From Marasmius tenuissimus (taxonomy: Eukaryota; Basidiomycota; Agaricomycetes; Agaricales; Marasmiaceae), in contig JAQOTA010000050.1 of assembly GCA_029532415.1 (NCBI GenBank), positions 2,914,001 through 2,978,000 of the forward strand: a stretch of 64,000 bases of DNA, in the 5' to 3' direction. Under the pieces are notes generated by a model. It was not told the origin of the DNA. It saw nothing but the letters and a program-made list of their open reading frames with translations, and made no database searches. Numbering within the stretch: the stretch's first letter is position 1; every line of letters starts with the position of its first letter. Shown here one piece after another: positions 47,634 to 59,831 of the stretch. A program made the position numbers and the translations under genes.

Positions 47634-49741
47634 ATGAATCATAATGCAGGCTCTCGTTCCGACCCAATCTGTATCGACTCTGAGTCTGAGGACTACATAT
47701 CGCGACCCACGTCAATATCATTACCTCGCCGCTGGCACCGTCGATTCTCGCATGAAGAAGGCTCACAAGTGAGCTCGGATGAACTTATCGTCACTATCAG
47801 GCTCGAGCGACTCGAAGAAGGAAAAGCTCTAGAATATCCGAATTCGGTCCTATTGAGAGGGCTACCTGCCGGGCTTACATCTCGTGAAGTCTCTGAATTG
47901 TTCGCAAAACACGGGCTTTCCCGTATGTACGTCCTGAAAAGCCACTCATTCACTCCACATCACTAACTTTTTGAGGAAGTATTGAAAGCGTGTTCCTGTA
48001 CCCAACAGACTGCTGCGCGGTTCTCCGCCTCTATCAGAGGGAGTCAGTCGACTATGCGCGTCAAGTGTTGGAAGACATCCGGTACCCATTTCCCGAGAGA
48101 TCCATGACAAGTCTCCTTACGGTGGAAGATTCACGCCGGCTTGCCCTTCACGCTGAGCCTCAACACGATATCGGAAGTCTGGACTCGCCGCCACCGGTCC
48201 AACTGGTTCCTTCAACTATAGACTGGGAACAACCTGTGGTATCAGCCCAGGCTAACCCATACGGGCCATTAGATGAAATCTATGAAGCACTCGATGGGGG
48301 AATCTCCTCCGAAGCTGAAAGCACACTGTCAGACGCCAATTATGCTCTGGCTCCTGCTTTACCCACTCCGGTGCCGCGTGCCGACGCTAGTTTAGCCCCT
48401 CGACGACCAGTTACCGCGTACATAGCGTCCGATCCAGAGGAATCTGGATCTGAAAACACACCTTCCAGCTCAGCTTCATTGCGCTCACGGAAAAGACCCC
48501 AACAGCTCGATCAAGGCGGAGCGAAACAGAATAATGATAAACGTGTTCGTGTCCCACCCAGCCGCGCTCCTGAGGGTCATAATCAGCCCGTTGAACCTAG
48601 TCTAGCACAAACAGCACTTCGAGTTCCCAAGGTACAGCATGGCCGGGCTCGACGCGTGCTTGCCCCTACATCTCCTGGTCTTCCGATGGTGACGGTCTCA
48701 ATGCGCGCAGACTTTCAATTCTTTGACATACAACGTCGGTCCGTGGCCCTTGCAATAATACAATGCTCTTACTCACCCTAATCTTAATTTAGGGTTCGAT
48801 TATCTTCGAAGTCCATGCCAGCGTCTCTGCTGGAGGACACGCTCCACGTCGAGGACGCAACCATCGTCGACGACACTGTCGTCGTAGGCTACGACAAGGG
48901 TCCTTATCAAGTTACCTTACTCGACCTAGGCTCCGGAGCCCAAGCTAATGTCAAGCGCTCCGAACTATCGCACAAACCGCACGCCACAGATTCAACTTCC
49001 AAGATAAACGCGTCAGGTAGGGCTATCAGTTGCCTGGCACCCGATCTGTCTGGTGGCTCCTTCGTTAGTGGGGGGTATGACCGTACCATCTATCGATGGT
49101 CTTTGGACGGTGGACGCCCGAGGAAGATAACCACTGTGAATGCTGCCCCTTCCTCCATTGCCTGCCGTCAAGAAGAGCTACTAGTAGGTGTGGGGAAAGT
49201 GATAGAAGTATATGACATCGAGCATATACACGCCCACCCGCAACGCTACAAGCTCAGTAATGGTATTTCCCACATTCACATACATCCTTCCGCTAGAAGC
49301 ATATCCGTAGTGGAAGTGAGTTCTCTTGCACTGCACTGCTGGTATGCGCCTACCCAACACGCTTTCTCCAGGTTGACCATCTCGATCAGCAAATTCTGCT
49401 CTTCGATTGTAGGAAGCGACAGTACAATCGACCCGCGGATTGTGCGTTGGGCCACCGTTCTAGCAAGTGGTCCAGGTATTACCGAGGAAGCGTTCTTCAT
49501 TCTTACTTTGTGCGGGGGTATTCCGACCATACCATATGTCTATGGGATTTCCGGAATCCCAAGGTACGCTCTACTCCGATGAGCTTGTCACATCTAATCT
49601 TACTCTTTCCAAATACAGTCACCCGTCGCAAAAAAGCGGCGCGAAGTAAAGGCGGTTCATACAGCTTTCACGGACGCTGGTATTGTCGCCTTCGGAGGAG
49701 ATACTGTGACCTTTCTGGATTTCAACTTGGATGTGTTATAG
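47634..49741 (+). CDS. RRM-like / WD40-like regulatory protein
   Basis: The N-terminus MNHNAGSRSDPICIDSESED is disordered. An RRM-like unit reads SVLLRGLPAGLTSREVSELFAKHG, joined across an intron to IESVFLYPTDCCAVLRLY. A disordered middle (many Pro/Ser/Thr) follows, then WD40-like blades in the last third: ISCLAPDLSGGSFVSGGYDRTIYRWSL, KITTVNAAPSSIACRQEELLVG, DHTICLWDFRNPK and AFGGDTVTFLDFNLDVL. Introns near 47930, 48740 and 49315 are frame-consistent. The in-frame ATG at 47634 is preferred over the upstream open frame. I do not recognise a named homologue. Confidence 0.6.
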
Positions 49742-49846
49742 TTGTCATAATATTGGGCGTGAATGTATATGCCACGAAACCATCAGAGCAATTATAGGGG
49801 TCTAGTTAAAGATCAGTCCGGGTGAAAGCATACAACGGGCTATCTA

Positions 49847-51992
49847 TCACTGAGCCCAGCCACCAAGCTCTATAGCAAACGCAACAGCGAGCTTGGAGAA
49901 TTCGAGCATATGGTCAAAACTGAACTCATCCGAGATATCAATGCGGCTAGATTTCCGTCAGGCAAGTTTATCCATCTGATAGAACGAAACACCTACTCGT
50001 TCGTGGAATGGATGTAATGGTTGGAGTTCTCGAATGAGCTCTCTGCGGCGGGCGGAACATCATGATCAGAAAGGTCCGGGAAAAGGAAACCTTACATACC
50101 GATGGTAAAAACGCTGGGGTAACCTGCTTTCCTCCACGAGGCACTGAATACCGATCGTTAACACGTGCACGCAATAAAGGAGAAACTATGCATACTGATC
50201 ACTGCAGGCGTAGCCGCATTCGGTCTTTGAGCGCGAATTGCAATAGACACGTCAGGTTCTCTCTAGATGGATCAACATTGCAAAGGCACCGACCTCCACG
50301 TAAGGAATATCGAGATACAAATCCACAAGCTTCTTGTTGAATTCAGTCAAGCTGAAATGAGGGTATTAATATCTCGAAATGACGAAGAGCATTCACTCGA
50401 TAATTACCCCTCATCAGTGTAATCCGTGATGATGCCGACTTCTTCCCTTGTTCCACGCTTCGAGGAAATTAGTATCACAGGTAATGCAACAGCAGTTGAG
50501 CATACCTTCACCCACGCAGTCATATCGAACTTCACAATCAGGCGTTAGTTGCGTTTCTTTCAGGGAGGGCAAGAATGACCCACTTGACTCATAGCAATGA
50601 CCTTCTGAGATTTAGCCTCGTAGTCTGAGGCGACGGCTTGTGAGCCAAGAAGGCCGCCCTCCTATGATCAACATATCAGACGTGCTGAATCATGGAGCGG
50701 AAATTGCTTGATACCTCGGCGGAGTACCAATGGAACTCGACCGTCCTCTCGGGATGGAAATCAGCGGCCAGCAGGGCACGGTACGACTCCAGGATTGTAA
50801 CGGTCCCCGAACCGTCATCTAATTGAATGAGCAAGTGTTCCGTTCTCTGAGGTAACATATAACATATACTAACCATCGGCTCCTGAGCGGGTGTTAATAT
50901 CGGCTGATAATGTTTGAAAATAACTGCTACTTACCTGGCGCAGGCAAGAAAGGCCACATATTCGTACTAGAGCGTGATTGAGGTTAGTGAGGAGGATACG
51001 AAGAACAGTGAATAATCAAACCTGTCTTGGTGGGCAGATATTATGATAATTTCATCAGGATTGACAGTTCCATTGATTCGTGTGATCTAGTTGTGGATGG
51101 ATTGTGAAGGTAATGAAGAGCCACGAGGAGTTCAGCTTACGATTGAATTCTGTCCCCAAGAGTGTTTGAATTCGTCAATTCTGATCCGCTTCTGTAGGGA
51201 GTCCGACGCGGTAGACGAGGTAATCTACGTGAGGGCCGTTAGATATCATATTCGTCACCCTAGAAATCGTACGGACCTCTTGGATCTGTGAAAGTAGCCA
51301 CAACTGGCTTTGCCTTCCGGTCTGTCAGTCAAATTCAGCACCTTCGCCGTCTTCAAGAGATGATGGTGGCATGTACATCACTTCGGTAGTCTGGACAAAG
51401 GGTACATTAGCTTCGAAAGGAGATCAAAGAGAGATAGTGTTGCGCACATCTTGTACGGAAACTGGTGAACTTCTCGAGATGTGCCTTTGGACCTTTGGTC
51501 GACAAGGTCTTCAGGACAGGTTTAACCTTCTCTGTAGCGTGCGGAGAGGGAAACGAAGCTGTGGGCATCTTTATTAGAAGGACGCAAGAGTTGAGAGGAA
51601 ATCCAAGAACGCACCCTTGGTACCACTAAGACGTGCTCCCAAACTTGATCCCAGTGACTGAGTGTCGGTTCTGGTAAGCAAGAGTCACGTTAAATATGAG
51701 CCTTGTAAAGGGAGGAAGTGATTCACATGTCGAGGAAATTGACTCCGTTTGCCTTCAGGTCAATCTATAGAACCAGTGAGATACTCTAGAGAGCGAGCCA
51801 GTTGAGTCGGACCCATACCTTCTCCCTCTCCGACATCCAAACAGGGGGTTGGGATTCGCCCAACTGGACGAGGCGCGGAGCTTCCAGGTCAAGAGAGAAG
51901 CCTTCCTGAGTTCCCATTGGGACTTGTTGTTCATAGTTAAACGGTGACGCTTGGATGAGGCCGAGGAAAGGCAAGAGAACGAGCAGCTTCAT
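49847..51992 (-). CDS. Secreted M28-family leucyl aminopeptidase-type protein
   Basis: Metallo-aminopeptidase of family M28, probably secreted. Minus strand. The signal peptide is [17 protein letters not shown] and is followed by a propeptide-like region. Metal and catalytic elements: IIISAHQD (near 51030), a GADDDGSG loop then [12 protein letters not shown] (near 50820), and VEFHWYSAE joined to [15 protein letters not shown] across an intron. The last exon reads [16 protein letters not shown] and ends IELGGWAQ, the usual C-terminus with the histidine (HSTND) before it. At least ten short introns cut it, so the middle is only roughly placed. Divergent from uL11m, 129 bp between starts. Confidence 0.78.
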
Positions 51993-52121
51993 GGTGGTGG
52001 TTCGAGTAGGAGAGCTGAGGTACCCCGGAAACGGTGCACGTGTCACGACAACCACTGGCACAGTCACGTGTTCCCTTACTTACCTCACTGTCAGATTCTT
52101 CCATTTTTGTCCGCGAACACA

Positions 52122-52612
52122 ATGTCCAAACAGGCTGCCAGAAATCAGGTTGTGGTATGTGTCGCCCCAATTTCTTTGGTTTTCTCTTTACTCATTCCTT
52201 GCAGAGGCTGCTAATAGCTGCAGGCAAGGCAGCGCCAACACCACCCGTTGGTCCCGCTCTTGGTGCTCGAGGAGTCAAGTCCATGGATTTTTGCAAGGAA
52301 TTCAATGCTCGGACAGCACAGATTGAACCAGGCGTACCAACACCCACTCTCATCACCGTTCGCCCGGATCGCACGTTCTCCTTCATAACGAAAACGCCTC
52401 CGACATCCTACTTCCTCAAAAAGGCCGCGGGAATCGAGAAAGGCACAGGCAAACCCGGACACGACATTCTTGGAACTATAAGCCTCAAGCACGTCTATGA
52501 AATAGCAACTATCAAGGCGAAGGACGAACACATGAGTCATCTTTCCCTCGAAAATATCGCAAGGATGGTCGTCGGGAGTGCACGGTCACTTGGCCTGCAG
52601 GTGGTTCCTTGA
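52122..52612 (+). CDS. MRPL19: Mitochondrial ribosomal protein uL11m
   Basis: L11-type protein of the mitochondrial large ribosomal subunit, part of the GTPase-associated centre. Exon 1 encodes MSKQAARNQVV. The intron is 52155-52203 or so. Exon 2 reads LLIAAGKAAPTPPVGPALGARG, then SMDFCKEFNART, PGVPTPTLITVRPDRTFSF, KTPPTSYFLKKAAGIEKG, and ends MVVGSARSLGLQVVP. This is the full L11 N- and C-domain pattern. Its short leader differs from a classical presequence. Confidence 0.9.
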
Positions 52613-53601
52613 TCTAGGTCTTCGGCGGTGAGCGACCATGTTTTATCTGATGCTTCGAATGTCACTAATAAGGGGGTTGTTGGGCCAGTCAGAAGAGATG
52701 AAGGATACGTTTACCCCGGAGGCTGACCGTCCAACCACAAAAAACATCTTGAATCTTTACGTGCCAGCTACGATACCCCAGCGGCTCGCGTTTAACAGGG
52801 CTGCTACCTAGATTTAGATAGGGACACCTTCGCTGAAACCAGATGGGGTGGATGCCATGGTCGTCACAACGGGTACCTTTTGCTTCGCTAGTGGGTTCAA
52901 TGTTACTGTGTCCATCCCTCTACCGAATTTCTTCCTGTTTGGTCACGTCACCTCTCTACCAGCGTCTTTCGAGGCCACGATAATTGAACCATGGTAAATC
53001 TACCTTTTATCGCCGTGACTTCTGCCGGATTCCCCACTCGCTTCGTGTCCCAGACCCCGGTTACAGGACACACGTTGGGAGAGCCTCTTCGGGATGAGAG
53101 CTGATGAGAGCCAATGTTGAGAGGCCCAGTTGCCTAATCCAGGATGCCCCGTGCTTGTCTATCAAAGGGATCGTTACTTTCTCCCGAAGACCAGTGAGTG
53201 GCACAATGCACTTCCTTTACTCTCAACTTCTCATGCACCAACCAATACCATGTCATTCCCCGAATGCTGTCCTGTGAAAGGATGAACGAGATTTCGGCTC
53301 CTGCCGATCGTAAGCATGGCTCAATCGAATGTCAATGTTAACGCGTGTCGATCGCATTGGTCTCGAATATGGCCTATACGGAGACTTGCTCCAAAGACCG
53401 CGTTTTAAGTTCTTCGAAAACACGTTGAATACTGTCGCGTTCATCGTTATCATGTCGCGCAATGGACCACGTTTCGATCATACAGATGAAAACAGAAATT
53501 TTTGCCAATTACGCCAGGTTCCTCCATATAAAAACCCCAGACGAAGTCCGGAATTTCCATCCTCGGACCCTTCCTTCTCTCTTCTACTTCTTCTACTAAA
53601 C
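52613..53601. other. Intergenic spacer
   Basis: About 1 kb without a supported gene; frames are short and mixed. The last 80 bp hold the TATA-type promoter of the DUF6593 gene. Confidence 0.4.
53527..53534 (+). promoter_or_regulatory. TATA box of DUF6593 gene
   Basis: TATAAAAA lies 75 bp before the DUF6593 start codon, a good spacing for a fungal core promoter. Confidence 0.5.
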
Positions 53602-54453
53602 ATGGCTGCTGCTCCCGATGATATCTTGTCCTGGACCAACCAGGACCCTCGTGAAAGCCAACTCTTCAATTCATGGGGTGTCCTTTACCGCTTTCAGGTC
53701 TGTGTCACTAGTCGTGATTCTGTGCTTAAATCCCTGACGGTGTTCTTTTCTTCAATGTGCAGACCGTCGTCAACGCTAACGGCACTAGTGTAACCACTCT
53801 GACGCGTGCCATTCGCGCAAACAAAGAAGACCGCGTCGCCAAACTGGAGTGGGCGTCCAATGGCAGCCTCGGACGCATTATAATGGGCAAAGTCCGTATA
53901 TTCTCATATCCGTCGTCCCTCCCCCTTAACTCATCTTTGCGGCTGTCAGAGTACTCTCCCCATGGCTGATCTTGTACGGCCGGACCCTCGAGTCTTTGTA
54001 TGTGAATCGCGCTTCCCCGATCCCGTGCCTTCCTCACACCTCGTCGTGTCCTCTCAGGGCTGTCGCGTCTTCAATGGTCCGGATGGCCAGCAATACCGGT
54101 GGCGGCTGGCCAACAATGGCAGCGACATACTTGTGAGTGGTTGGGATCCCCTTTCGTATGGCCAGTTACGCCGAGATGTTCAATGACGGTCGCCCTCCTG
54201 CCCTCCAGTTGCAAGATCAGAATAACAATGTTCTAGCATTCTACAAGCCGACACGACAAACACGTTATCAGATCGGTGATGTGTTTGGGGAACTCCATTT
54301 CATACGCTCCGCTGGCACAGGAACGGTGGTAAGCTTCATCGACAATAATCCTGTTCCCCAGCTCACCCGTCCCGATTAGATGCACCCCCCGATCATGGAT
54401 ATGGTCACCGTTACCGCAATGCTCTATCGGTTTTGCGCCATGTACAACCTATG
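53602..54453 (+). CDS. DUF6593-type basidiomycete protein
   Basis: A member of a basidiomycete-specific family (DUF6593), of unknown function. Exons read MAAAPDDILSWTNQDP, SQLFNSWGVLYRFQ, then TVVNANGTSVTTLTRAIRAN, KEDRVAKLEWASNGSLGRI, STLPMADLVRPDPR, CRVFNGPDGQQYRWRLANNG, LQLQDQNNNVLAFYKPTRQT, RYQIGDVFGELHFIRSAGTG. The last intron ends at 54379 or so and the final exon is MHPPIMDMVTVTAMLYRFCAMYNL. Without that intron the frame stops early, so the join is supported by the family's conserved C-terminus. Confidence 0.8.
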
Positions 54454-54852
54454 AAAACTCCTCACATTGTGTTATAGCCGTAACTTACTAGCTTCGTACG
54501 CCATGTATCATCTATACCACCACATCTTGTACATTAATCCACGCATTAACTCATCGCTTTCTTCACTCGGCACACTGTCGCACCCGGGAATATGAAAGAT
54601 ATGATGCGTGTTGGATGGACCTGAACCATCGATAACTGCAGGGACTGGAAAAAAAAAATTAGGTGTTTGATATAAAATTAATTCATTCACTGACACGAGT
54701 CCTTTGGCGTCTCGCCCCGTGGAGATCTCATATATCATCGGCATTTCATACAAGATTTAATCTCGGTAAAGACATATGTAGCTCGAGCCACGATGCGGAA
54801 CTTGTAGGTACGGTCGCAGGGACACCTCTGTCACCAGACCTTACCTCGTTTT

Positions 54853-56267
54853 TCATAGTTTGGCCTGACCATCGGACCTGACGCCATCCAAAATCTCATC
54901 GACCGTCTTTACCACCCACTCTGTCCCCTCATCGCTTGACAGCCATGCGTCCTCTTCACTCTGGTTCTCCGTATATCGCGCCTTGAGAAGGCCAAAGACA
55001 TGACTGGTCAACTGGGGACCAACACGTTCCTCTGCGCGTAAACAGGCGATACCCACAACAGATCCTAGAGCCCTGCTGAGATTCCCCTGGTCGGAGTCAC
55101 CAGCCGAGCTGGCGTCGGTGAACACCTTGCCTTTTCCGGGCAAGGGCGAGAGGACGGCGCCATAGCTCTGTATGATGAAGGCTAAAAATGAATTGAGCAT
55201 GAGCGATTATTCAATCAAACCCACTTGAGCCTGGAGTTGAGATATTTCTCCCCACTAGGCACTAAACACAAGATCATCGGTCGACTTACAGATGAAATCT
55301 GGATGATAAGAGCCAAGTTTATCGTGGAGTTTTTGGGCATGAGGCGCGTAAATCGATTCCCAGAGAGCTTGGCCTCGCGCGAGAGTTGATTCGATGTTCT
55401 CGGGGGTAGGTGTTCTGGCAGAATATAGTATTCAGTTCGGGTTCAGTGTTCCCAGCACCCCGACAATAAATGAATGAAAATGATGGTATATTAGAAGAGG
55501 TTCCGATGGTTGAGTAGCCGTTTGGAGAAAGAAGCACAACATACCTCTTGGAGTCTTTCCTCAGCTCATTTTTCACATCGTCATCAAGTGCCTCGCTCAA
55601 TGCCGTGAGTGAAAGAATGACCTGAGGAGTTTCGAAATGTGAAAGGCATCAGACAGTATGAGGTAAAAGAAAACGCACGCGAGGAACCCCCACAAAGATT
55701 GTACTCTTCAACGCGGCTTCTCTTATGATAGCGGCTCGGTTCGCAGACTCGGGAAGTGTCGTACGAGGAGAATTGGTGTTGTGAATATCCGAGCGCGTTG
55801 CAAAACGGTATAGCTCTCCAAAAGCAGGAGGGCGATTGGCTGTCAAAACAGCACTTGTCTTGGATTGAACTTTCCGTCAGAGAAACAATACATAATTGTC
55901 TTGGAACTTGTATACCGCCAGTACTAGCCATCCAGTCTCGGCTTTCTTGCTCTTTGCATCCAAATAAGTCCTCGTCAGGACACGGTGAAAATGGGGAAGA
56001 GGTGGGCTCGGGAGTGGATGGGGATTGCGGAGCGTTAGAAGCTGCTTGACTGACTGGGGAAGGTGCTTGACCATCGTACGATGATAGTAACAAAGTGTGA
56101 ATGAGAACTCTAAGGTCAGGTTGTGAGATCTCGTGAGCCTGCTGCTGATATTCACCATATGTCGCGTACCTACAGCTTACCCACTTACAGGCAACAAAGC
56201 TGATATCGCGCGAGAAGCAAGACAGATGGGTTTGTCGGAGAGTACCGCGAATATTTGCCGACGACAT
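54853..56267 (-). CDS. AhpD-like protein with PTS1 (AKL) end
   Basis: Minus strand; starts MSSANIRGTLRQTH. The AhpD/carboxymuconolactone-decarboxylase-type fold is seen in RPPAFGELYRFATRSD, SANRAAIIREAALKSTIFVG, VPRVILSLTALSEAL and ENIESTLARGQALWESIYAP. Later come KLGSYHPDFI, AFIIQSYGAVLSPL, ALGSVVGIACLRAEERVGPQL and the C-terminus ILDGVRSDGQAKL. The terminal AKL is a type-1 peroxisomal signal. Known fungal homologues include a peroxisomal group; the substrate is unknown. About five introns. Confidence 0.65.
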
Positions 56268-57586
56268 TATTCTCACGTTCGAGTTTAACTCTCGCACAAT
56301 CTACCGTCGGGAAGTATCGTGCCCATCCACACATACCTAAGTATGGGCCAAAGGTCTTCAATGAGGTTCTTAGCGCACGCATTAGTGCGCTTAGAATGAG
56401 CAGCTGACGGTCTTGAATTCGGAGTACGATGCGTTCATCGCTACAAGACTTTATGCCGGGGGCATTCGGCACTGACTTGGAGGTGAGCGAATATCATTAG
56501 ATCTGCTATCTGACTTCATTTCATGGATGTTATCCCGCCCTGCAGGCACTCGAACGCCACCCCCGTACGTGTTATCTCACATGTTCTCTTACCCAGGCGT
56601 AGAACTTACCAGGCCTCCACAGGCTCCCAAGGTTCCACCCAAGACTGACCCAATCATCGATGAACCAGCCATCAGAAGGAAACAGAGTGCATGTATACGA
56701 GTGGAAAATGGTGGTCTAAGTGGCGCTCAGCTACATCCCCTTTGGCTCCCTTTTTCTCGCTACTTCATCGCCAATGTGAATGCTCCGCCGACTCTCGAAT
56801 CCAATGACGTCCGTGTAGCAAGGGTTAGGCCGAACATATGAATACCCCGCACTCACGCCCACTCTCGGTGCTCTCGTGTCCCGCCTGCTTTCGAAAGATC
56901 GATGAATAGCCCGGTTTGAGAAAGTGCCGTAGCAAAAATCTGTGAGTACGACCCTGCGGAGTCTTATCTTCGCCGATTGGAACTGATTCTCATCAGAAGA
57001 ATTCAAGGCATACTCGTTCCAGCCTCAAGCTTCAGGGTTGTTGTCCCGGGGTTCTCCTAATGCCCGTTTCCTTGTAGCAACATGGTACGACTCTGAGGGG
57101 TCCCGTATCGGATCTTACATCCGAAGCTCCTCCCACGGCGCGGTTATTGCATCAAAACGTTAAAAATACACCTCGTTGTGAGTCTGTTTCTGAATACCAG
57201 CAGGCCATAGATCACACGAAGGGCCCCGCTCAATTCATGCCGGCTTCCCTTTAGACATCCAACTCCGGGTGCTGGAGTCATGTTCGAGGGGCCAAGCTGG
57301 TGTCATACTCGCCAATGTCCGAGACGGGGGAGATGTGAGGAGCTTCGTTGAGGTAGGCCTGTCACTGAGATGTCGATTTCGATCAACCTGTATCCAAGTT
57401 CCGCTGCAGCGGTAAAAATAACATTCTCCTGTCTATCACGTTCCGTTAAACTAATAGCACGTTAGCGGGTATCAATTAGAACGTGCCCAGCACGCGTACA
57501 AAACGACCATGAAAGAGATAGGCATCATGCCGTACAAGTTGTAGGGAATGGAGGTGATACAAAAAGTTGATGCGTGAGCATTCCAA
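56268..57586. other. Intergenic spacer downstream of second GH128 copy
   Basis: About 1.3 kb without a supported gene. Frames are short. I see no repeat or RNA gene. Confidence 0.4.
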
Positions 57587-59004
57587 TCAGGCCTTGAGGC
57601 CGAGGAAGTCCAACCCGAGAGCGGTTGGCTTGCCGGCGGGATCCATCAACTGGTTGTTTGGGTTGACGTTGACCATGTCATGCATAGCACCTACGCCCCC
57701 ATGTCAACGACATAGCTAAGTAGTAGACATTGATGCCACTCACCGAACCAGCAATATTGGTGGACCCATTCGGTCTCTTCGGCGAAGTTCTTGACCTTGT
57801 CCATGAAGTTCTTGATATCGTCGGGACTGCATTGAGCGCCACCGGAGAAGTTCTAAAGATCCAACATAGGATTAGTACGGTAGATGAATCATTGATCATG
57901 AACCGTGTACCTGACAAGCGTATTCGGTCAACCAAATGGGCTTCTGGAAGGTGTTGTGGAAGTCCGTAATGTAGGTGATAAGGTCGTCGGCAGAGGTACC
58001 ATAGTAGTGGACAGAAACGGCATCAAACTATGTTTAGCAAGATATCAGTTATCGTTGTTGCGGGAAGAGACTTGCGAGTTGATGAACACTTACAGTACAA
58101 CCGTCACAAGCCTTGAAGAAATCGACCATCCAAGGTTTGCTTTGGGGTGCCGAGGTGACACCCGGGGTGACGAGTTTGGCACCGCTGCCAGCCAATGGCT
58201 GAATGTACTGTTTCCAAAGCTCCGCGCCCCGTTGGGGAGTCAATTCAGATTGCCCGTCCATCTCTGGTCTGGACGTGGAGGTTCAGAGAGACATTCATAC
58301 GAGGACAAGACCGGAAAGACGTACTCGTTAAAACCCATAACATATTCGAAGTTTCCTGCATGGACTTGCGCGGTGAAGTCGCCTATCTGCTTCTCACCCC
58401 ACAACATAGGAGCGAAATTGTAGCCGTAAGTATTCTCGGGCTTGAAAGGGCCCCACGTATAGATTCTAGATCGGCGATGTTAGCTACACCTAAGCGACGG
58501 AGAGCGAGATGACAACTCACACCCCGCTGCTGCTTGTCTGGAAGTTGGCCAGAGCGGGATCGTTACCATTGGGCCATGCTAAGCAAACCTTGCCGCTGCC
58601 ATTGGCATTTCCTCCGCTGGCCTGTGCTCCGCCCTGATTTCCACCATTGTTGCCATCGGTATTGCTGTTACCTCCGTTGGCATTTCCATTCGAAGTGCTA
58701 TTATCGCCTCCGTTGGTGTTGCCTCCGTTGTTATCACCTCCGCTGTTGTTGTATTGTTGTTGTTGTCGTTGCCGCTGTAGGTACTGCCGTTGTCGCCATT
58801 CTGTTCCCGGGCCTTGCAACGTTTCTGCTGAGTCCTCTTCTTCTTCATCATGGAGCCATGGCCTCTGGAGATGAGAGCATCATGAGCCTTGCCGTTCAGG
58901 GGACCATGACCGGAGAGGGCATTAACGGGTTCTGCACCGTAGGTGGAAGCGAGGATGGCAACGGCGGTCAAAGCAAGAAGATTAAGAAGTCTTGAGGGTG
59001 CCAT
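57587..59004 (-). CDS. Secreted GH128 beta-1,3-glucanase-type protein, copy 2
   Basis: Paralogue of the gene at 14415-15616, on the opposite strand. Signal peptide MAPSRLLNLLALTAVAILAS. The core from GKVCLAWPNGND has the same NEPEMDGQSELTPQRG, WMVDFFKACDGCT and WLTEFACQNF motifs, with intron positions conserved; it ends GLDFLGLKA. Between the signal part and the core lies an Asn/Gly-rich linker absent from copy 1. The signal frame and the core frame differ there by one base. A GT-AG intron of 104 nt inside the linker would restore the frame; otherwise there is a frameshift. The start is at the ccaATGG at 59004, matching copy 1. Confidence 0.82.
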
Positions 59005-59413
59005 TGGCAAGAAAGGACTGTTGTTATTGAAGTGAGTGCTTGTATAAAGGAGTGAAAGATGCGTATCAAGCTTGAGGGGGAGAGAGAGAAGGTGGGAGAG
59101 TGGGTTGAACTTTGAAAAAACTATTCTTAGGCTTGGGTGGTGTTTAAGAGATCACAAGAATTCCACGCTCGGACCATCTGCCAGGCGAACAATTTCCACA
59201 CGTAAAGGGGTGACAACCGACGAGCTTTCCCAAGTAAAAGACTAAACTCACCCGAGCTATTCAGGCATAAGAGCCAGAATCTCAGCTCGAGTGCGCTCGG
59301 ATGATCGTCGTGGTTGATACTAATCAGCCAGTAGAATTTCTTACCTTGGGAACGTGGCGCTGGGCGCCTTTCGGGAAGTTCCGAGCTATCGGACGTAAAA
59401 CCCGTGGGAGCTA

Positions 59414-59446
59414 AGCGCTAAGCGCTGAGCAACGAGACCAAGCGCT
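59414..59446. repeat. Three AGCGCT palindromes
   Basis: AGCGCT occurs at 59414-59419, 59421-59426 and 59441-59446 in the spacer between the GH128 copy 2 promoter and the RRM gene. Function unknown; possibly a bound palindrome cluster. Confidence 0.4.
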
Positions 59447-59831
59447 CCGTGCGCGTGAGGAGTCGGAGCGGTGTGATACGCGATCGAAACAGCTAGATGA
59501 ATTTCTCCTCTCATATGCACTTAAATGCACCACGTTTCCTTTCAAAAGTTCAAAGCGGAACCCAAGACTACAGACACTTGTATGTTGTAACGTTACGTAC
59601 TCTTACAGGTGTTTTCCAGAGTTTTGGCAGGGTCGAATCATCAGGTCGTCAGCTTGTCGCCAGCTCACAATATGATGTGTTTGCCTTTATTTGCCCTGGA
59701 ATAATAAAGACGAAGCTGTCCCGTGTGCTGCTTTTTCCTCAACCTCCAAGTTTGACACGCAAAACCGGTTCATCCAGTTCATCCCCAGTTCATCCAACGA
59801 AAAAAAGCTCAGTTCCTCATCTACCAGCATA

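Noticed and set aside
53253..53793. Plus and minus frames before the DUF6593 start
   Set aside because: They run through the promoter and first exon in other frames and have no domain.
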